Shown here: in pieces, positions 15,977 to 25,570 of the stretch
Position numbering within the stretch: position 1 is the stretch's first letter
How the letters are laid out: each line of letters begins with the position of its first letter
Assembly: GCF_947495205.1 (NCBI RefSeq)
Contig: NZ_CANLXV010000001.1
Location: 186,001 to 250,000 of the forward strand
Direction of reading: 5' to 3'
Origin: an uncultured Polaribacter sp.
GTDB taxonomy: Bacteria; Bacteroidota; Bacteroidia; Flavobacteriales; Flavobacteriaceae
Length of the DNA stretch: 64,000 bases
Made by a program: the position numbers and the translations under genes
The notes under the pieces: generated by a model
The model's input: only the letters and a program-made list of their open reading frames with translations
Databases searched by the model: none
What the model was told of the DNA's origin: nothing

Positions 15977-16708
15977 TTAGTTTACCTCTCCTAAAGAAAA
16001 AACAGATTTCCCGTTAGAATTCATTAATTTTTGAGCTTCAAAATTTGGCATTAAAACGGTATTTAACTCATTTAAATTCCAAATATTTGGATTTTTAAAC
16101 CACTCTGCAATGTTCATTTTAATTTCAATTTCGCCATTGTTGGTAACCATTACCTGTCCAAAATCGACTTCAAAAGAAGTGTCTTCAAAAACTAAATTAT
16201 CTGGATTTGATCTATCTACTGCCCTTATTGCATGATAATTAAAATTTGCTTCTTGGGCGTTGGTATCTAAATATTTACCATCAAATTGCATATAATGGTA
16301 ACCACCACCTAACATAGTTGGTACATTAAAATTTACGGTATTTAAATCTTTATAGACACCATCTTGATTTTCTGCATCTAAAAAGCCAAATCTAAATTTT
16401 AAATTATAAGAACCAGGAGCTATGCCTTGTAATGTAATTAATGTACCTGTATTTTCACCAACATCTACCAAATGATAATTTCTACCATCAATAAAATTAA
16501 GATTAGAAACCACATAACGCAACCTATCTATACTTATTTTTTCTCCGTTTGCATTGGTAAATTTAAACGCATTAAAATCTTGATTGGTTACTGGAGTTCC
16601 TTCCCAATTATGGGTAAATTTAAGAGTTACAATATTATCTTCTTCGTTGTTTACACAAGCAACAAGTAATAATAGTGTAGCCGTAAAAATTAAACCTAAT
16701 TTTTTCAT
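15977..16708 (-). CDS. MbnP-like lipoprotein without the Trp site
   Basis: 243 aa. Lipobox VAC (Cys 18). The mature part matches the MbnP family pattern: RLRYVVSNLNFIDGRNYHLVD, then SYNLKFRFGFLD and GGGYHYMQFDGKY. In the second MbnP-like protein of this window (36788-37567) the last block is preceded by MMWSWQ; here the tryptophans are absent. MbnP proteins are periplasmic copper-binding proteins; this divergent member may have lost the modified-tryptophan site. It is encoded with two beta-propeller lipoproteins in one minus-strand run (3-7 bp spacing), which suggests a joint surface function. Confidence 0.75.
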   Translation of the reverse strand: MKKLGLIFTATLLLLVACVNNEEDNIVTLKFTHNWEGTPVTNQDFNAFKFTNANGEKISIDRLRYVVSNLNFIDGRNYHLVDVGENTGTLITLQGIAPGSYNLKFRFGFLDAENQDGVYKDLNTVNFNVPTMLGGGYHYMQFDGKYLDTNAQEANFNYHAIRAVDRSNPDNLVFEDTSFEVDFGQVMVTNNGEIEIKMNIAEWFKNPNIWNLNELNTVLMPNFEAQKLMNSNGKSVFSLGEVN

Positions 16709-16711
16709 TTT

Positions 16712-18040
16712 TTACTTTGTTTTTAAAATTAAAGCATCTGCAAAGCCATTATTTTTTGCAATATCAAAATCTGCACTACTGCTCTCTCCTACGGCAATAA
16801 TAGTTTTGTTTTGCAATTCTGTAATGCCATATAAAAAATCTATTTTAGAACCGCCAACAGTGTTTTGCCAAATTAAATTACCAAAATTATCAATTTTTAA
16901 AAGTAACGCATCATTTTGCCCATTATTTGTAAAATTATTGTCTAAACTTCTAGAGCTACCAGCAATTAAAAAATTATTGTCTTGCGTTCTAAAAACGGCT
17001 CTAGCAACATCAAAACTACTGCCACCAAAAGTTTTTTGCCAAATTATACTGCCGTCTGTGGCTATTTTTAGAGCCCAAATATCTGCGCCACCATTATTTT
17101 TGGTAACGTCTTTATCTGAGCTTCTTGTATCACCAACTATTAAAAAATTACCATCATTTGTGGTTGTAATGGCTCTTGCTTCTTCTATTGCTGAACCACC
17201 AAAAGATTTTTGCCAAATTAGTTTACCTATATTGGAGATTTTAATAATCCAAAAATCATAACCACCTTTATTGTTGGTAATATTAAAATCTTCGCTATCT
17301 GAAGAACCTGCAATTATAAATTCGTTTTCTGGCGTTTCTACAATTCCCAATGGTGTATCTGTAAAAGAACCACCAAAAAATTTACTCCATTTTAAGTTAC
17401 CAAAATTATCTGTTTTTATTACCCAATAATCTCCTCCTGCATGCGCTGTTGCTGTAGTTTTTGCCTCTCCTTGTCCGTTAGATGCAGATACATCTAAAAC
17501 TCCTGTAATTAAAAAACCATTATCTTTTGTTTCTATAAAACTGGTACCTAAATCTGCACCTAAAAACCCAAAAGATTTTTCCCAAAGTAAGCTTCCGCTA
17601 GCGCTTATTTTAATAAACCAAAAATCATTGGCACCATTGTTTTCAGAAACCTCTAAATCTGTACTTGTTGTGTGTCCTAAAATGGCATAATTACCATCTT
17701 TAGTTTGTAATACACTTGTTGCGATATCATCTTTAGAACCACCAAAATTTTGTTGCCATTCTAAAACGTTATCCGAAGAAAATTTTAATACTAAAAAATT
17801 AAAAGAATCATCTGTTTTATTACTAATATCTAGTGAATTGCTTTGTGTATAACCTACTGTAATATAACCACCATCTTTAGTTTTACAAACTGCATTTAAA
17901 ACATCATTTTTAACACCTCCAAAAGTGGTTACACTAATTTCTTTTTGATTTTCTAACGGATTTTCATCAAAAATAATTGAAGGCTCTGTAGCACAACTTA
18001 CTAAAAAAAAGACATAAAAAACAAAGCGGAAAATTTTCAA
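16712..18040 (-). CDS. Seven-repeat beta-propeller lipoprotein
   Basis: 442 aa. Signal peptide with lipobox VSC (about Cys 16). The mature protein is seven tandem repeats of about 55 residues, each beginning FGGS/GGSxxD, containing TxDgnfliaG and DxdvtxnnGgxDfWixKi and ending GxlxWqksFGG. Seven such repeats fit a seven-bladed propeller. Likely displayed at the outer membrane; ligand unknown. Flanked by the MbnP-like gene (3 bp) and the LVIVD-repeat lipoprotein (7 bp) in one operon. Confidence 0.75.
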   Translation of the reverse strand: MKIFRFVFYVFFLVSCATEPSIIFDENPLENQKEISVTTFGGVKNDVLNAVCKTKDGGYITVGYTQSNSLDISNKTDDSFNFLVLKFSSDNVLEWQQNFGGSKDDIATSVLQTKDGNYAILGHTTSTDLEVSENNGANDFWFIKISASGSLLWEKSFGFLGADLGTSFIETKDNGFLITGVLDVSASNGQGEAKTTATAHAGGDYWVIKTDNFGNLKWSKFFGGSFTDTPLGIVETPENEFIIAGSSDSEDFNITNNKGGYDFWIIKISNIGKLIWQKSFGGSAIEEARAITTTNDGNFLIVGDTRSSDKDVTKNNGGADIWALKIATDGSIIWQKTFGGSSFDVARAVFRTQDNNFLIAGSSRSLDNNFTNNGQNDALLLKIDNFGNLIWQNTVGGSKIDFLYGITELQNKTIIAVGESSSADFDIAKNNGFADALILKTK

Positions 18041-18047
18041 AATTTAG

Positions 18048-19262
18048 TTAAGATTTACTTTTTCTTATAACAAATAACCCACGATTTATGTCGCTAACAA
18101 TTATATTACCACTTGGTAAAAATGGGTACACATTCCATGCGCCATTAAAATCTGTGCTGTTATTTTCTGGATACGTATCAAAAAAACCAACTTCTTTAAT
18201 TTCTTTATTTTCAATATTTGAAATATCAATAATTCTAACGCCAGCTGTATAACTTGCTTGGTAAAATAAGTTCCCTTTTACATAACCATTATGGTCTATT
18301 GCTAAAGTTGGTCCAAAATAATCGAAATGAAATTTAGGATTGTCTAGATCTTTAAAATCAAAAATAATGGTTCTTGTATTGCCTCCAAAATCTTTTTCAT
18401 CTAACTCATCACCTAATAAAAAATAATTAAAATCTTCTGTAAACCAACCTTGGTGTGTGTACCCTATATTTGGGTAAGTAATTGTTGCTATTTCTAAAGG
18501 ATTTGCTTTATCTGTAACGTCCACAATTATTACTTCTGTTTCATTACTACTTATTAAAATTTCTTTACCCACATAATCTGTATCTGGGCCATTATACGTT
18601 ACAACTTGCGCATCATGAGAATAATCTAAAAAACCACCTTCTGCAACAGGTTTAAAAACGTCTTGAATATTAATAAATAAAGGGCCACCTTTAAAGGTTC
18701 CTTCTCTACTAGTGCCAACAGGATATGCGTAACCTTTACTTTGGTTGATAACAATATTATGAGCACTACCAAATTCTGTAAAAGCAGCGTCTTCTGCAAA
18801 TTGCACTGGAGGATTTACAACCTCTCTTAGCCTATTTAAATTAAAAATTTGCATGCCATGGTCTGCAGCCTCACTTACAATATAGGCTACATTATTATAA
18901 ATTTTTACATCTCTCCAAAGACTGTTTTCTGTTCTAGTTTCTAAAAAACCAACAATAGTTACCGTTTCAGGATTTGTAATATCTATAAAAGAAACACCTT
19001 TATTTGTGCACATTAAAGCATATTCTTTTTGGGTTACTTGGTCTACCCAACCCCAAGAATCGTTACCAGAAGTGTTTTCTCCAGCCATTTCTTCTAAAGT
19101 AACATGCGCCAACAAATCATAATCTTTACAAGGATAATTTCCTGCAAAACCATTTACACATCTATCAATAGGATTTATAATTAATTGTGTTTCTTGTTGT
19201 ACAACATCTTCTTTAGTACAACCTAAAGCCACTAAAAGCAATAAAACAAGTATTTTTTTCAT
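18048..19262 (-). CDS. Choice-of-anchor B family (LVIVD-repeat) lipoprotein
   Basis: About 404 aa from the ATG at 19260-19262 (MKKILVLLLLVALGCTKED), which gives a clean lipobox at Cys 15; the longer frame from 19283 is rejected. The mature part is a beta-propeller with LVIVD-like strands: KGVSFIDITNPETVTIVGFL, HGMQIFNLNRLREV, VIIVDVTDKANPLEIATI, VRIIDISNIENKEI. These proteins are common in Bacteroidota as 'choice-of-anchor B' lipoproteins; function unknown. First gene of the three-gene lipoprotein operon. Confidence 0.8.
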   Translation of the reverse strand: MKKILVLLLLVALGCTKEDVVQQETQLIINPIDRCVNGFAGNYPCKDYDLLAHVTLEEMAGENTSGNDSWGWVDQVTQKEYALMCTNKGVSFIDITNPETVTIVGFLETRTENSLWRDVKIYNNVAYIVSEAADHGMQIFNLNRLREVVNPPVQFAEDAAFTEFGSAHNIVINQSKGYAYPVGTSREGTFKGGPLFINIQDVFKPVAEGGFLDYSHDAQVVTYNGPDTDYVGKEILISSNETEVIIVDVTDKANPLEIATITYPNIGYTHQGWFTEDFNYFLLGDELDEKDFGGNTRTIIFDFKDLDNPKFHFDYFGPTLAIDHNGYVKGNLFYQASYTAGVRIIDISNIENKEIKEVGFFDTYPENNSTDFNGAWNVYPFLPSGNIIVSDINRGLFVIRKSKS

Positions 19263-19292
19263 GATTTTGTATTTAAAAAACAAAGTGTTAGG

Positions 19293-19408
19293 TAGTAATA
19301 TAAAGTTTGTTGCATTGATTTCTTGTAAAGTTAATAAATATTTACTGATTTAAAAATGTGAGAGAATTTTACAAAATAAGCAATTCATAGCAAAAAAAAT
19401 TATGTGCT
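19293..19408. repeat. Inverted-end element, copy 2 (diverged)
   Basis: Related to the element at 14580-14708. A 29-nt block (19327-19355) is identical, and the flanks align with scattered changes (tgttgcattgatt on the left; gagaattttacaaaataa on the right). The ends are degenerate: aatataaagtttgttgc (19297-19313) and gcaaaaaaaattatgtgc (19390-19407). As in copy 1 it lies just downstream of a small orphan minus-strand gene. Confidence 0.6.
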
Positions 19409-19462
19409 TTTGCCATTTCGTTGTTTTTCATTCTTAAGAATTTAAATCTTAATTCTGGGTTT

Positions 19463-19819
19463 TTATTCTTCTAAATGTTCTTTCAGTTCTTCTTTTAACC
19501 TATAATATGTTTTCAATTTACGGGTTATAATTTCTTTTTCAGATAAAGGACTTTTCATTGAAGTGGGACTGTCAAAATTATCGGATATTATTTCTATTGA
19601 GATTTTATCCTTTTCTTTTAATTTATTTTGAAACCAACGCGCCCTTTCTTTAGTATCAGAATTTAAACCCGAAATGGAGATATTTAATTCTTCAGATTCG
19701 TCATTTTTTCGTCTAATTGAATCTAAGATACAAGTTAATACTGAATTATTATTTTCAAATCCCGCTCGACAGATTTTTTCATCATTAATACTAATCTGAA
19801 ACCCAAATATTTTTTTCAT
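19463..19819 (-). CDS. Small orphan protein, hypothetical
   Basis: 118 aa, soluble, charged, no signal peptide. Composition suggests an alpha/beta protein with a helical C-terminus rich in lysine and glutamate (EIITRKLKTYYRLKEELKEHL). No family recognised. It stands alone directly upstream of copy 2 of the inverted-end element, in the same layout as the 14715-15062 gene. Confidence 0.55.
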   Translation of the reverse strand: MKKIFGFQISINDEKICRAGFENNNSVLTCILDSIRRKNDESEELNISISGLNSDTKERARWFQNKLKEKDKISIEIISDNFDSPTSMKSPLSEKEIITRKLKTYYRLKEELKEHLEE

Positions 19820-19990
19820 TTTTTTAGATTATGATTGCGTTCCATAAATAAAAGACAACATCCTAATAATAAAAACGCAATTTTAGCAATTTAGTATGTT
19901 ACACAAAGTTGTTCTTCAAAAATAACCCTATTAAAGTAAATTATTTGCACATCTGTGTTAAAGTAATTCTGTATTCGTTTTTATTGTAAT

Positions 19991-19998
19991 TATCTTTG
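19991..19998 (+). promoter_or_regulatory. -7 element of thiL promoter, nearly leaderless
   Basis: TATCTTTG matches the Bacteroidota -7 consensus TAnnTTTG. The thiL ATG (20003) follows only four bases later, so transcription would begin at or next to the start codon. Confidence 0.5.
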
Positions 19999-20002
19999 CA
20001 AG

Positions 20003-21049
20003 ATGTTAGCAGATAAAAATCCACAAAAAACGTCGTTGGCTGAACTTGGTGAGTTTGGTTTAATTAAACATATTACACAATATTTTAAATTGAATAATAC
20101 TACCTCTATAAAAGGTGTTGGTGATGATGCCGCTGTTTTAGATGCTTCTAAAAAACAAACCTTGGTAACTACAGATTTGTTAATAGAAGGTGTACATTTT
20201 GATTTGAGTTATATGCCATTAAAGCATTTGGGATACAAAGCTGTTATGGTAAATCTTTCTGATGTGTATGCCATGAATGGCGAAGCAGAACAAATTACAG
20301 TTTCTATTGCGGTTTCTAACCGTTTTCCTTTAGAGGCTATTGAAGAGTTGTATGCTGGAATTCAGCTAGCTTGTGATACTTATAAAATTGATTTGGTTGG
20401 TGGAGATACTACCTCTTCTACCAAAGGAATTTTAATTTCTGTAACTGCAATTGGTAAGGCAAACGCAGCAGATATTGTTTATAGAAATACAGCAAAAGAA
20501 ACCGATTTAATTGTGGTTTCTGGAGATTTAGGCGCCGCTTATTTAGGTTTACAAGTTTTAGAACGAGAAAAACAGGTTTTTAAAGTAGACCCTAACAATC
20601 AGCCAGATTTAGACAATTATACCTATTTAATTGAACGCCAATTAAAACCAGAAGCGCGTAAAGATGTTGCTGGTTTGTTAAAAGAATTAAAGGTAAAACC
20701 TACCAGTATGATTGATATTTCTGATGGCTTGTCTTCTGAGTTATTTCACATTTGCACGCAAAGTAAAGTAGGTTGTAAAATTTATGAAGATAAATTGCCT
20801 TTAGATCCTCAAGTAATTTCTACTTGCGAAGAATTTGAATTGGATTCTACCATGGTAGCTTTAAGTGGTGGCGAAGATTACGAATTGTTATTTACAGTAC
20901 CAATTGGAGATTTTGATGCCATTAAAAACAACCCAAATTTTTCTATTGTTGGACATATTACTGCAGAAAATCAAGGTTTGCAATTAATTACAAGAGCCGG
21001 CCAAGAAATGGAGTTAAAAGCACAAGGTTGGAATTCGATGAAAGAATAA
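20003..21049 (+). CDS. thiL: Thiamine-monophosphate kinase
   Basis: 348 aa of the PurM/ThiL ATP-dependent kinase fold. It phosphorylates thiamine monophosphate to the cofactor thiamine pyrophosphate in the cytoplasm. Motifs: ELGEFGLI near the start, GVGDDAAVL (about 40-48), GGDTTSS, MIDISDGLSSEL and LSGGEDYELLFTV near residue 290. Length is normal. It stands alone on the plus strand with its promoter almost touching the start codon. No TPP riboswitch is visible upstream. Confidence 0.95.
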   Translation: MLADKNPQKTSLAELGEFGLIKHITQYFKLNNTTSIKGVGDDAAVLDASKKQTLVTTDLLIEGVHFDLSYMPLKHLGYKAVMVNLSDVYAMNGEAEQITVSIAVSNRFPLEAIEELYAGIQLACDTYKIDLVGGDTTSSTKGILISVTAIGKANAADIVYRNTAKETDLIVVSGDLGAAYLGLQVLEREKQVFKVDPNNQPDLDNYTYLIERQLKPEARKDVAGLLKELKVKPTSMIDISDGLSSELFHICTQSKVGCKIYEDKLPLDPQVISTCEEFELDSTMVALSGGEDYELLFTVPIGDFDAIKNNPNFSIVGHITAENQGLQLITRAGQEMELKAQGWNSMKE

Positions 21050-21102
21050 TAGTTTTAAAGTAATTTTATTTAAAGTTGAATTTACAGTCTCTAAAAATAC
21101 TA

Positions 21103-21951
21103 TTATTGCATAATATCTAAAAGCTCAACTGTTTTCCATTCTGGATTATAATCAATAAATTCTTTAAACATTGCTATATGGCTGGCTCCAGATATAATTA
21201 ATATTCTATCGTCCTTATCTTCTATTGCTTTTTGTATAATAGCATACATGTATAAATTTCTTCTGTACCATTCTGATGTCAAATAAGCTCCCACAAAATT
21301 ATCTTTTTCTCCACCTTGGTTTGCAAGATTTACGTACCAATTAATATCTTCTTTTCTTCTTTTAGCGTTATTGTAATAACACAGAATTTCTAATAGTGTT
21401 TTGTTTGATGAAAATAATTCATTTTCTGATCTCTCAATTTTATCCAACTCCAAACTATCTTTTCTTAACAACTCAAATTGTTTTGCTTTTTCCATTTGTT
21501 TGAATAAACTATCTGCGGGAAAATTTGTTCTCAAATCATACCCATATATTTTTTTATGTTGTAAACTTTTAGCAACTCTAAAACCTATTTGATAATTTTC
21601 ATTTCTTTTCACTTTACTATAATTAGTTGCAGTAAAGTTACTGTACAGAGAGTCTAGCTTTTTTTGTTTACTAAATGGATATTCTATAAATATTTTATCA
21701 GGATTAAAATTACTTATTTTATCGGTAATTGATTTTAATTCTTTTTGGTTTCTATCTGTTAAGACATCATTTACATTTACTTTAACAAGATCTGCATTTC
21801 TATTTGAATTAAAATTTTCAAAATGATACGTCCCAAAAAGTAATACTTTTAATTTTGCGTTTTCTTTTACCTTTTTATTTTTTAAACTAGTTTCTTTTTG
21901 ATAACATGAAAAAAGAGATAGGAAGCATATAATTTTAATGGTATTTTTCAT
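21103..21951 (-). CDS. DUF5694-like lipoprotein
   Basis: About 282 aa from the ATG at 21949-21951; the frame from 21969 starts with TTG and is less likely. Signal peptide with lipobox FSC. The mature part starts KLKVLLFGTYHFENF, with NADLVKVNVNDVLTDRNQKE, FIEYP and a C-terminal RILIISGASHIAMFKEFI. These match the DUF5694 pattern, related in layout to TraB/ChaN-type domains with conserved H and E residues. Substrate unknown. Stand-alone gene. Confidence 0.7.
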   Translation of the reverse strand: MKNTIKIICFLSLFSCYQKETSLKNKKVKENAKLKVLLFGTYHFENFNSNRNADLVKVNVNDVLTDRNQKELKSITDKISNFNPDKIFIEYPFSKQKKLDSLYSNFTATNYSKVKRNENYQIGFRVAKSLQHKKIYGYDLRTNFPADSLFKQMEKAKQFELLRKDSLELDKIERSENELFSSNKTLLEILCYYNNAKRRKEDINWYVNLANQGGEKDNFVGAYLTSEWYRRNLYMYAIIQKAIEDKDDRILIISGASHIAMFKEFIDYNPEWKTVELLDIMQ

Positions 21952-22059
21952 CTGTTTGTAATTTTTCAACTAACTAAAAGACAATAACTTGCTAAATATA
22001 TAATCATTCCGTTGTGTGTCTAAAATTTAGTCATGAATGTTTCATTTTATAAATATAGG

Positions 22060-24432
22060 TTAATTACTCCTTCTCTGCTCATCATCATTACCAAAACCTC
22101 TGTTTTTAACCTTTACTTTTTTGTTACCAAAATCATAAGAAAGTGCTATTCTAAAGTTTCTAGAACTTGCATTTTGAAAGTAACTTTGATCTATACCACT
22201 TACTGTAGAATTGTAATCTCTTAAACTACCTGTGTTTAAAACATCATTAAATTGCATGGATAATTTTAGGTTGTTTTTGAAATTGTGCTGCATTCCAAAT
22301 GATAAATGGAACATTTCTCCAACACTAAATAAACCATCATTATGAAAAGAACTATACCAAGCATTGGCTTGTAATTTTGTGTTTTCATTTAATGAAAACG
22401 TATGGTTAGATTCTGCATAAAATTGAATTCCGTTATTAATTTCTGCGTCAATATTTTTGGTAAGTTCTGTAATGTGCACCAATGCTCTTACATCGTTCTG
22501 ACTTTTCCACCAAGAAAAAAAGCGGTATGAAAAACTTTCTTGCAATTGGTACGTGTACTTTTTAAAATAATTTTCTCTTGTTACAATTTGATCTTGATTT
22601 GCAACATCTGTATTAAAAAATACACCAAAACCATCTGAAGTTATGTTTAGTGAAACATTGGTGTTCCACATATTTTTATACAAATGTGAGATCTCAAAAT
22701 TATCTGAAAAAGAAGGTTGTAAAAACGGATTACCAACACTGTAACTGTTATCATTAATATAAAAACGAAATGGATTTAAATCTCTAAAATTGGGTCTATT
22801 AATTCTTTTTCCATAAGAAAAATTAAAGTTATTGTTTTCATTTTTTGCATAAGATAAATACAAAGTAGGAAAAAACTTACTGTAATTATTTTTGTTTTCC
22901 TGATTCATATCTGCACTTATTCCTGTGGTTTTAGTGTCTTCAAAACGCAACCCAAATTGCATGGTTAATTTGTTGTTTAAATTTGTATTTCCAGAAAAAT
23001 AAGCCGCCAAAACATTTTCTTCATATTTAAAATCTGTAGATTGATTTGGGTCTAAAATTGATGCACCAGAAAGCGTATCAAAAAACAAAACACCACTATT
23101 TGTATTGGTAAAACTTGCTTTAACACCGTAAGAAAGATTTACTTTTTCTAGAGGTAAATCCATATCTAATTGCGTACTAAAATTTTCTATTTTTTGATTC
23201 GAAATATTTAAAGCAGATGAACTTATGCCTTGAGAATTCCCAGAAACATCAAATTGTTCCGTATTAAAATCTAAATTTCTATCTGAAGTAAATGTAAAAT
23301 AATCGGTATCAAAAGAAATTTGTTTTCCTAAAGAATCTAGTTTTGAAATGATGTGTAAATTAACAGAATGGTTGTTGTTATCAACATCATTTTTTGCCTT
23401 GTTTACCAAATTTTTTTCTAAAGTATTGTTGGTATCAAAAATAGCTGAGGTTGTTGTAGCATCTATTCCTGGTTTTGTTTTATTTCCTAAATACTGAATG
23501 CCAAAAGTGGTGTTATTAGAAATAGCATAATCAAACAAAAAACGTCCAGAAATTTGGTCACTTTGCTGTTTACCATCAATATCAATATTCCACGTATTAG
23601 TAGGATATGCTATTACTAAACCTTCTAAATTTTCAAAATCTCCTAAACTTGCATTTACACTTGCAGAAATAGAAACTTTATTTTTATTGTAGAAAAAATT
23701 GTTATTTAAGTTGGTGAAATTGTATTTATTTTGATTGTAAGCAACAGTTGTTGCGTTTTTCCAAGAATTTTGTGCGCCTTTCTTTAAAATAATATTGATT
23801 AAACCTCCATTTCCTGATGCATCATATTTTGCAGGCGGATTTGTAATAACTTCAACCTTTACAATATCACTTGCAGATAATCCACTTAAAAACGCCACTA
23901 ACTCATCTCCAGCCAATGGAGATAATCTTCCATTAATTAGTATTTGGGTTGCACCTCTTCCTAAAATAGATAAAGTGTTGTTTTGTAATTGCACGCCTGG
24001 AGTTACTCTTAAAACATCAACTCCATTTCCGCCAGTTGCAGCAATACTTTTTTCAACATTAAAAACCAAACGATCTATTTTTCTTTCAATAATTCTTTTT
24101 TCTGTTTTTACAACAATCTCTTTTAAAGCTTGTGCATTTTCTTCTAGAAAAATTGTTCCTAAATTGATATTTTTAGATAGTATAATTGTTTTCGAGAAAG
24201 TTTTATATCCTAAATAACTAATCTCTAAAGTATAATTGCCAGATTTTGCATTTAACGCAAAGCTGCCTTCATCTGTTGTTGTAGTTCCTGCAATTGTTTT
24301 GTTATTAGCATCTTTTAAGATTGCATTTGCAAACGGAATAACGTTTATTTTGTCGGTTACTTTTCCTGTAATTGTTTGTGAAAATAATGATGTAGAAAAA
24401 AGTAAAATTATAAGTAGTTTAATGGTTTTCAT
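22060..24432 (-). CDS. Outer-membrane TonB-linked beta-barrel receptor
   Basis: 790 aa. Signal peptide ending at LFSQ; CarboxypepD_reg-like Ig-type domain (about 18-105, GKVTDKINVIPFANAILKDA, ISYLGYKTF); plug domain (about 120-215, VDVLRVTPGVQLQNNTLSIL, GRGATQILINGR, VEVITNPPAKYDASG); then a 22-strand-type barrel of the OMP_b-brl_3 family with an aromatic C-terminal region. It lacks a clear TonB box. It is 2 bp downstream of a secreted serine hydrolase gene, and three 7TM-AraC regulators lie further upstream. Substrate unknown; peptide or siderophore uptake is possible. Confidence 0.85.
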   Translation of the reverse strand: MKTIKLLIILLFSTSLFSQTITGKVTDKINVIPFANAILKDANNKTIAGTTTTDEGSFALNAKSGNYTLEISYLGYKTFSKTIILSKNINLGTIFLEENAQALKEIVVKTEKRIIERKIDRLVFNVEKSIAATGGNGVDVLRVTPGVQLQNNTLSILGRGATQILINGRLSPLAGDELVAFLSGLSASDIVKVEVITNPPAKYDASGNGGLINIILKKGAQNSWKNATTVAYNQNKYNFTNLNNNFFYNKNKVSISASVNASLGDFENLEGLVIAYPTNTWNIDIDGKQQSDQISGRFLFDYAISNNTTFGIQYLGNKTKPGIDATTTSAIFDTNNTLEKNLVNKAKNDVDNNNHSVNLHIISKLDSLGKQISFDTDYFTFTSDRNLDFNTEQFDVSGNSQGISSSALNISNQKIENFSTQLDMDLPLEKVNLSYGVKASFTNTNSGVLFFDTLSGASILDPNQSTDFKYEENVLAAYFSGNTNLNNKLTMQFGLRFEDTKTTGISADMNQENKNNYSKFFPTLYLSYAKNENNNFNFSYGKRINRPNFRDLNPFRFYINDNSYSVGNPFLQPSFSDNFEISHLYKNMWNTNVSLNITSDGFGVFFNTDVANQDQIVTRENYFKKYTYQLQESFSYRFFSWWKSQNDVRALVHITELTKNIDAEINNGIQFYAESNHTFSLNENTKLQANAWYSSFHNDGLFSVGEMFHLSFGMQHNFKNNLKLSMQFNDVLNTGSLRDYNSTVSGIDQSYFQNASSRNFRIALSYDFGNKKVKVKNRGFGNDDEQRRSN

Positions 24433-24434
24433 TT

Positions 24435-25493
24435 TTATTTTGTTTTAATGATTTCAAGTATGTTGTAGAATAATTCTTGTCTTAATTTGTGATTTCTTTG
24501 GTTTAGAAAAAGGACAATTCCCCAATTGTGTTCTCTATCATAAGCCATTATAGAGGATTGCCCCAGTAGATCTCCTGTTTTAAGAAAAACAGTATTTTTT
24601 TCGTCTTTTAAGATGTTTAAACCTAATCCCAATTGCCTTCCACCTTTATTATACTGTGTTTCTTCACATAATAAAGCAGCTTTACCTAAAGTGTTATTTT
24701 CATTTAAAACAGCTTTTAAATAGGTTGTCATATCTAAAGTGTTCGATTTTACCAAACCTGCAGAACCTGTAATATTCCAATTAAAAAGTTCTTGTGTTCC
24801 TCCATTAGCATTATAACCTTGCACAGTATTATCAACCCTAAATTCTGTTGAAAATGTTCTTGTTAATTTTAATGGACTTGTTAATTTTTCCTTCAGTAAT
24901 TCTGGATATGTTTTGTTGTAAACCGTTTCTAAAATTTGCCCTAATAAAACATAACCAATTGTAGAATATCTGTAGTTTCCATAATCTATCAGCGCTGAAC
25001 AATTGTTTATGATTTCTGATAATGTTTGTTGATTTACAGCGTCTATTGGTTGTTGAGAATTTGCATTGATTAATGCTCTAAAATCAATATCTGGCAAACC
25101 AGATTGATGAGAAGCCAAATCAGAAATTTTAATTTTTTGTTGCAATTTTTTATGCAACTGATATGCTTTTGGCAAATAAGCATCAATAAAATCGTTAGTG
25201 TTTAACTTACCTTCCAGCGCTGCATTTGCAATTAAATTTGATGTTAAGATTTTAGTTATCGAAGCAATTTCAAAAAGCGACCTTTTATCAACCTTAATGG
25301 TGTTTTCTCTATTTAAATTTCCATAAGAAGTATAAAATTCAGTATCGTTTTTTATAAAACCAACGCTAAAACTAATATTCGAATTTTTAGCATGTGCGTC
25401 TTTTAGTATTGAATCTATTTTTCTGTAAACATCTTGACTAAAAGAAAAATTAGCCATTAATAATAAAGTAATAAACAGTTGTAAAGTTTTCAT
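24435..25493 (-). CDS. Secreted beta-lactamase-family serine hydrolase
   Basis: About 352 aa from the ATG at 25491-25493 (MKTLQLFITLLLMANFSFSQ), which begins the signal peptide; longer frames are less likely. Class C/DD-peptidase fold: SxxK as SITK (about 78-81), a YxN-like motif RYSTIGYV, and a KTG box (FLKTGDLL). Catalyses hydrolysis of an ester or amide; native substrate unknown. It sits in front of the TonB-linked receptor (2 bp) and behind a spacer with repeated operator-like words, forming one unit. Confidence 0.85.
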   Translation of the reverse strand: MKTLQLFITLLLMANFSFSQDVYRKIDSILKDAHAKNSNISFSVGFIKNDTEFYTSYGNLNRENTIKVDKRSLFEIASITKILTSNLIANAALEGKLNTNDFIDAYLPKAYQLHKKLQQKIKISDLASHQSGLPDIDFRALINANSQQPIDAVNQQTLSEIINNCSALIDYGNYRYSTIGYVLLGQILETVYNKTYPELLKEKLTSPLKLTRTFSTEFRVDNTVQGYNANGGTQELFNWNITGSAGLVKSNTLDMTTYLKAVLNENNTLGKAALLCEETQYNKGGRQLGLGLNILKDEKNTVFLKTGDLLGQSSIMAYDREHNWGIVLFLNQRNHKLRQELFYNILEIIKTK

Positions 25494-25570
25494 TGTTGTA
25501 TTCATCGTATTTGTTTTTTTGTTGATGATACAAATGTGCGAATGAAAAGAAGTTTGTGCGACCGAAAACA

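Noticed and set aside
16584-17261. 225-aa plus-strand frame
   Set aside because: Antisense to the repeat propeller and MbnP-like genes; its periodic leucine/proline content mirrors the repeats.
19819-20003. TPP riboswitch before thiL
   Set aside because: No CUGAGA-type core or paired arms seen, and the promoter element lies next to the start codon.
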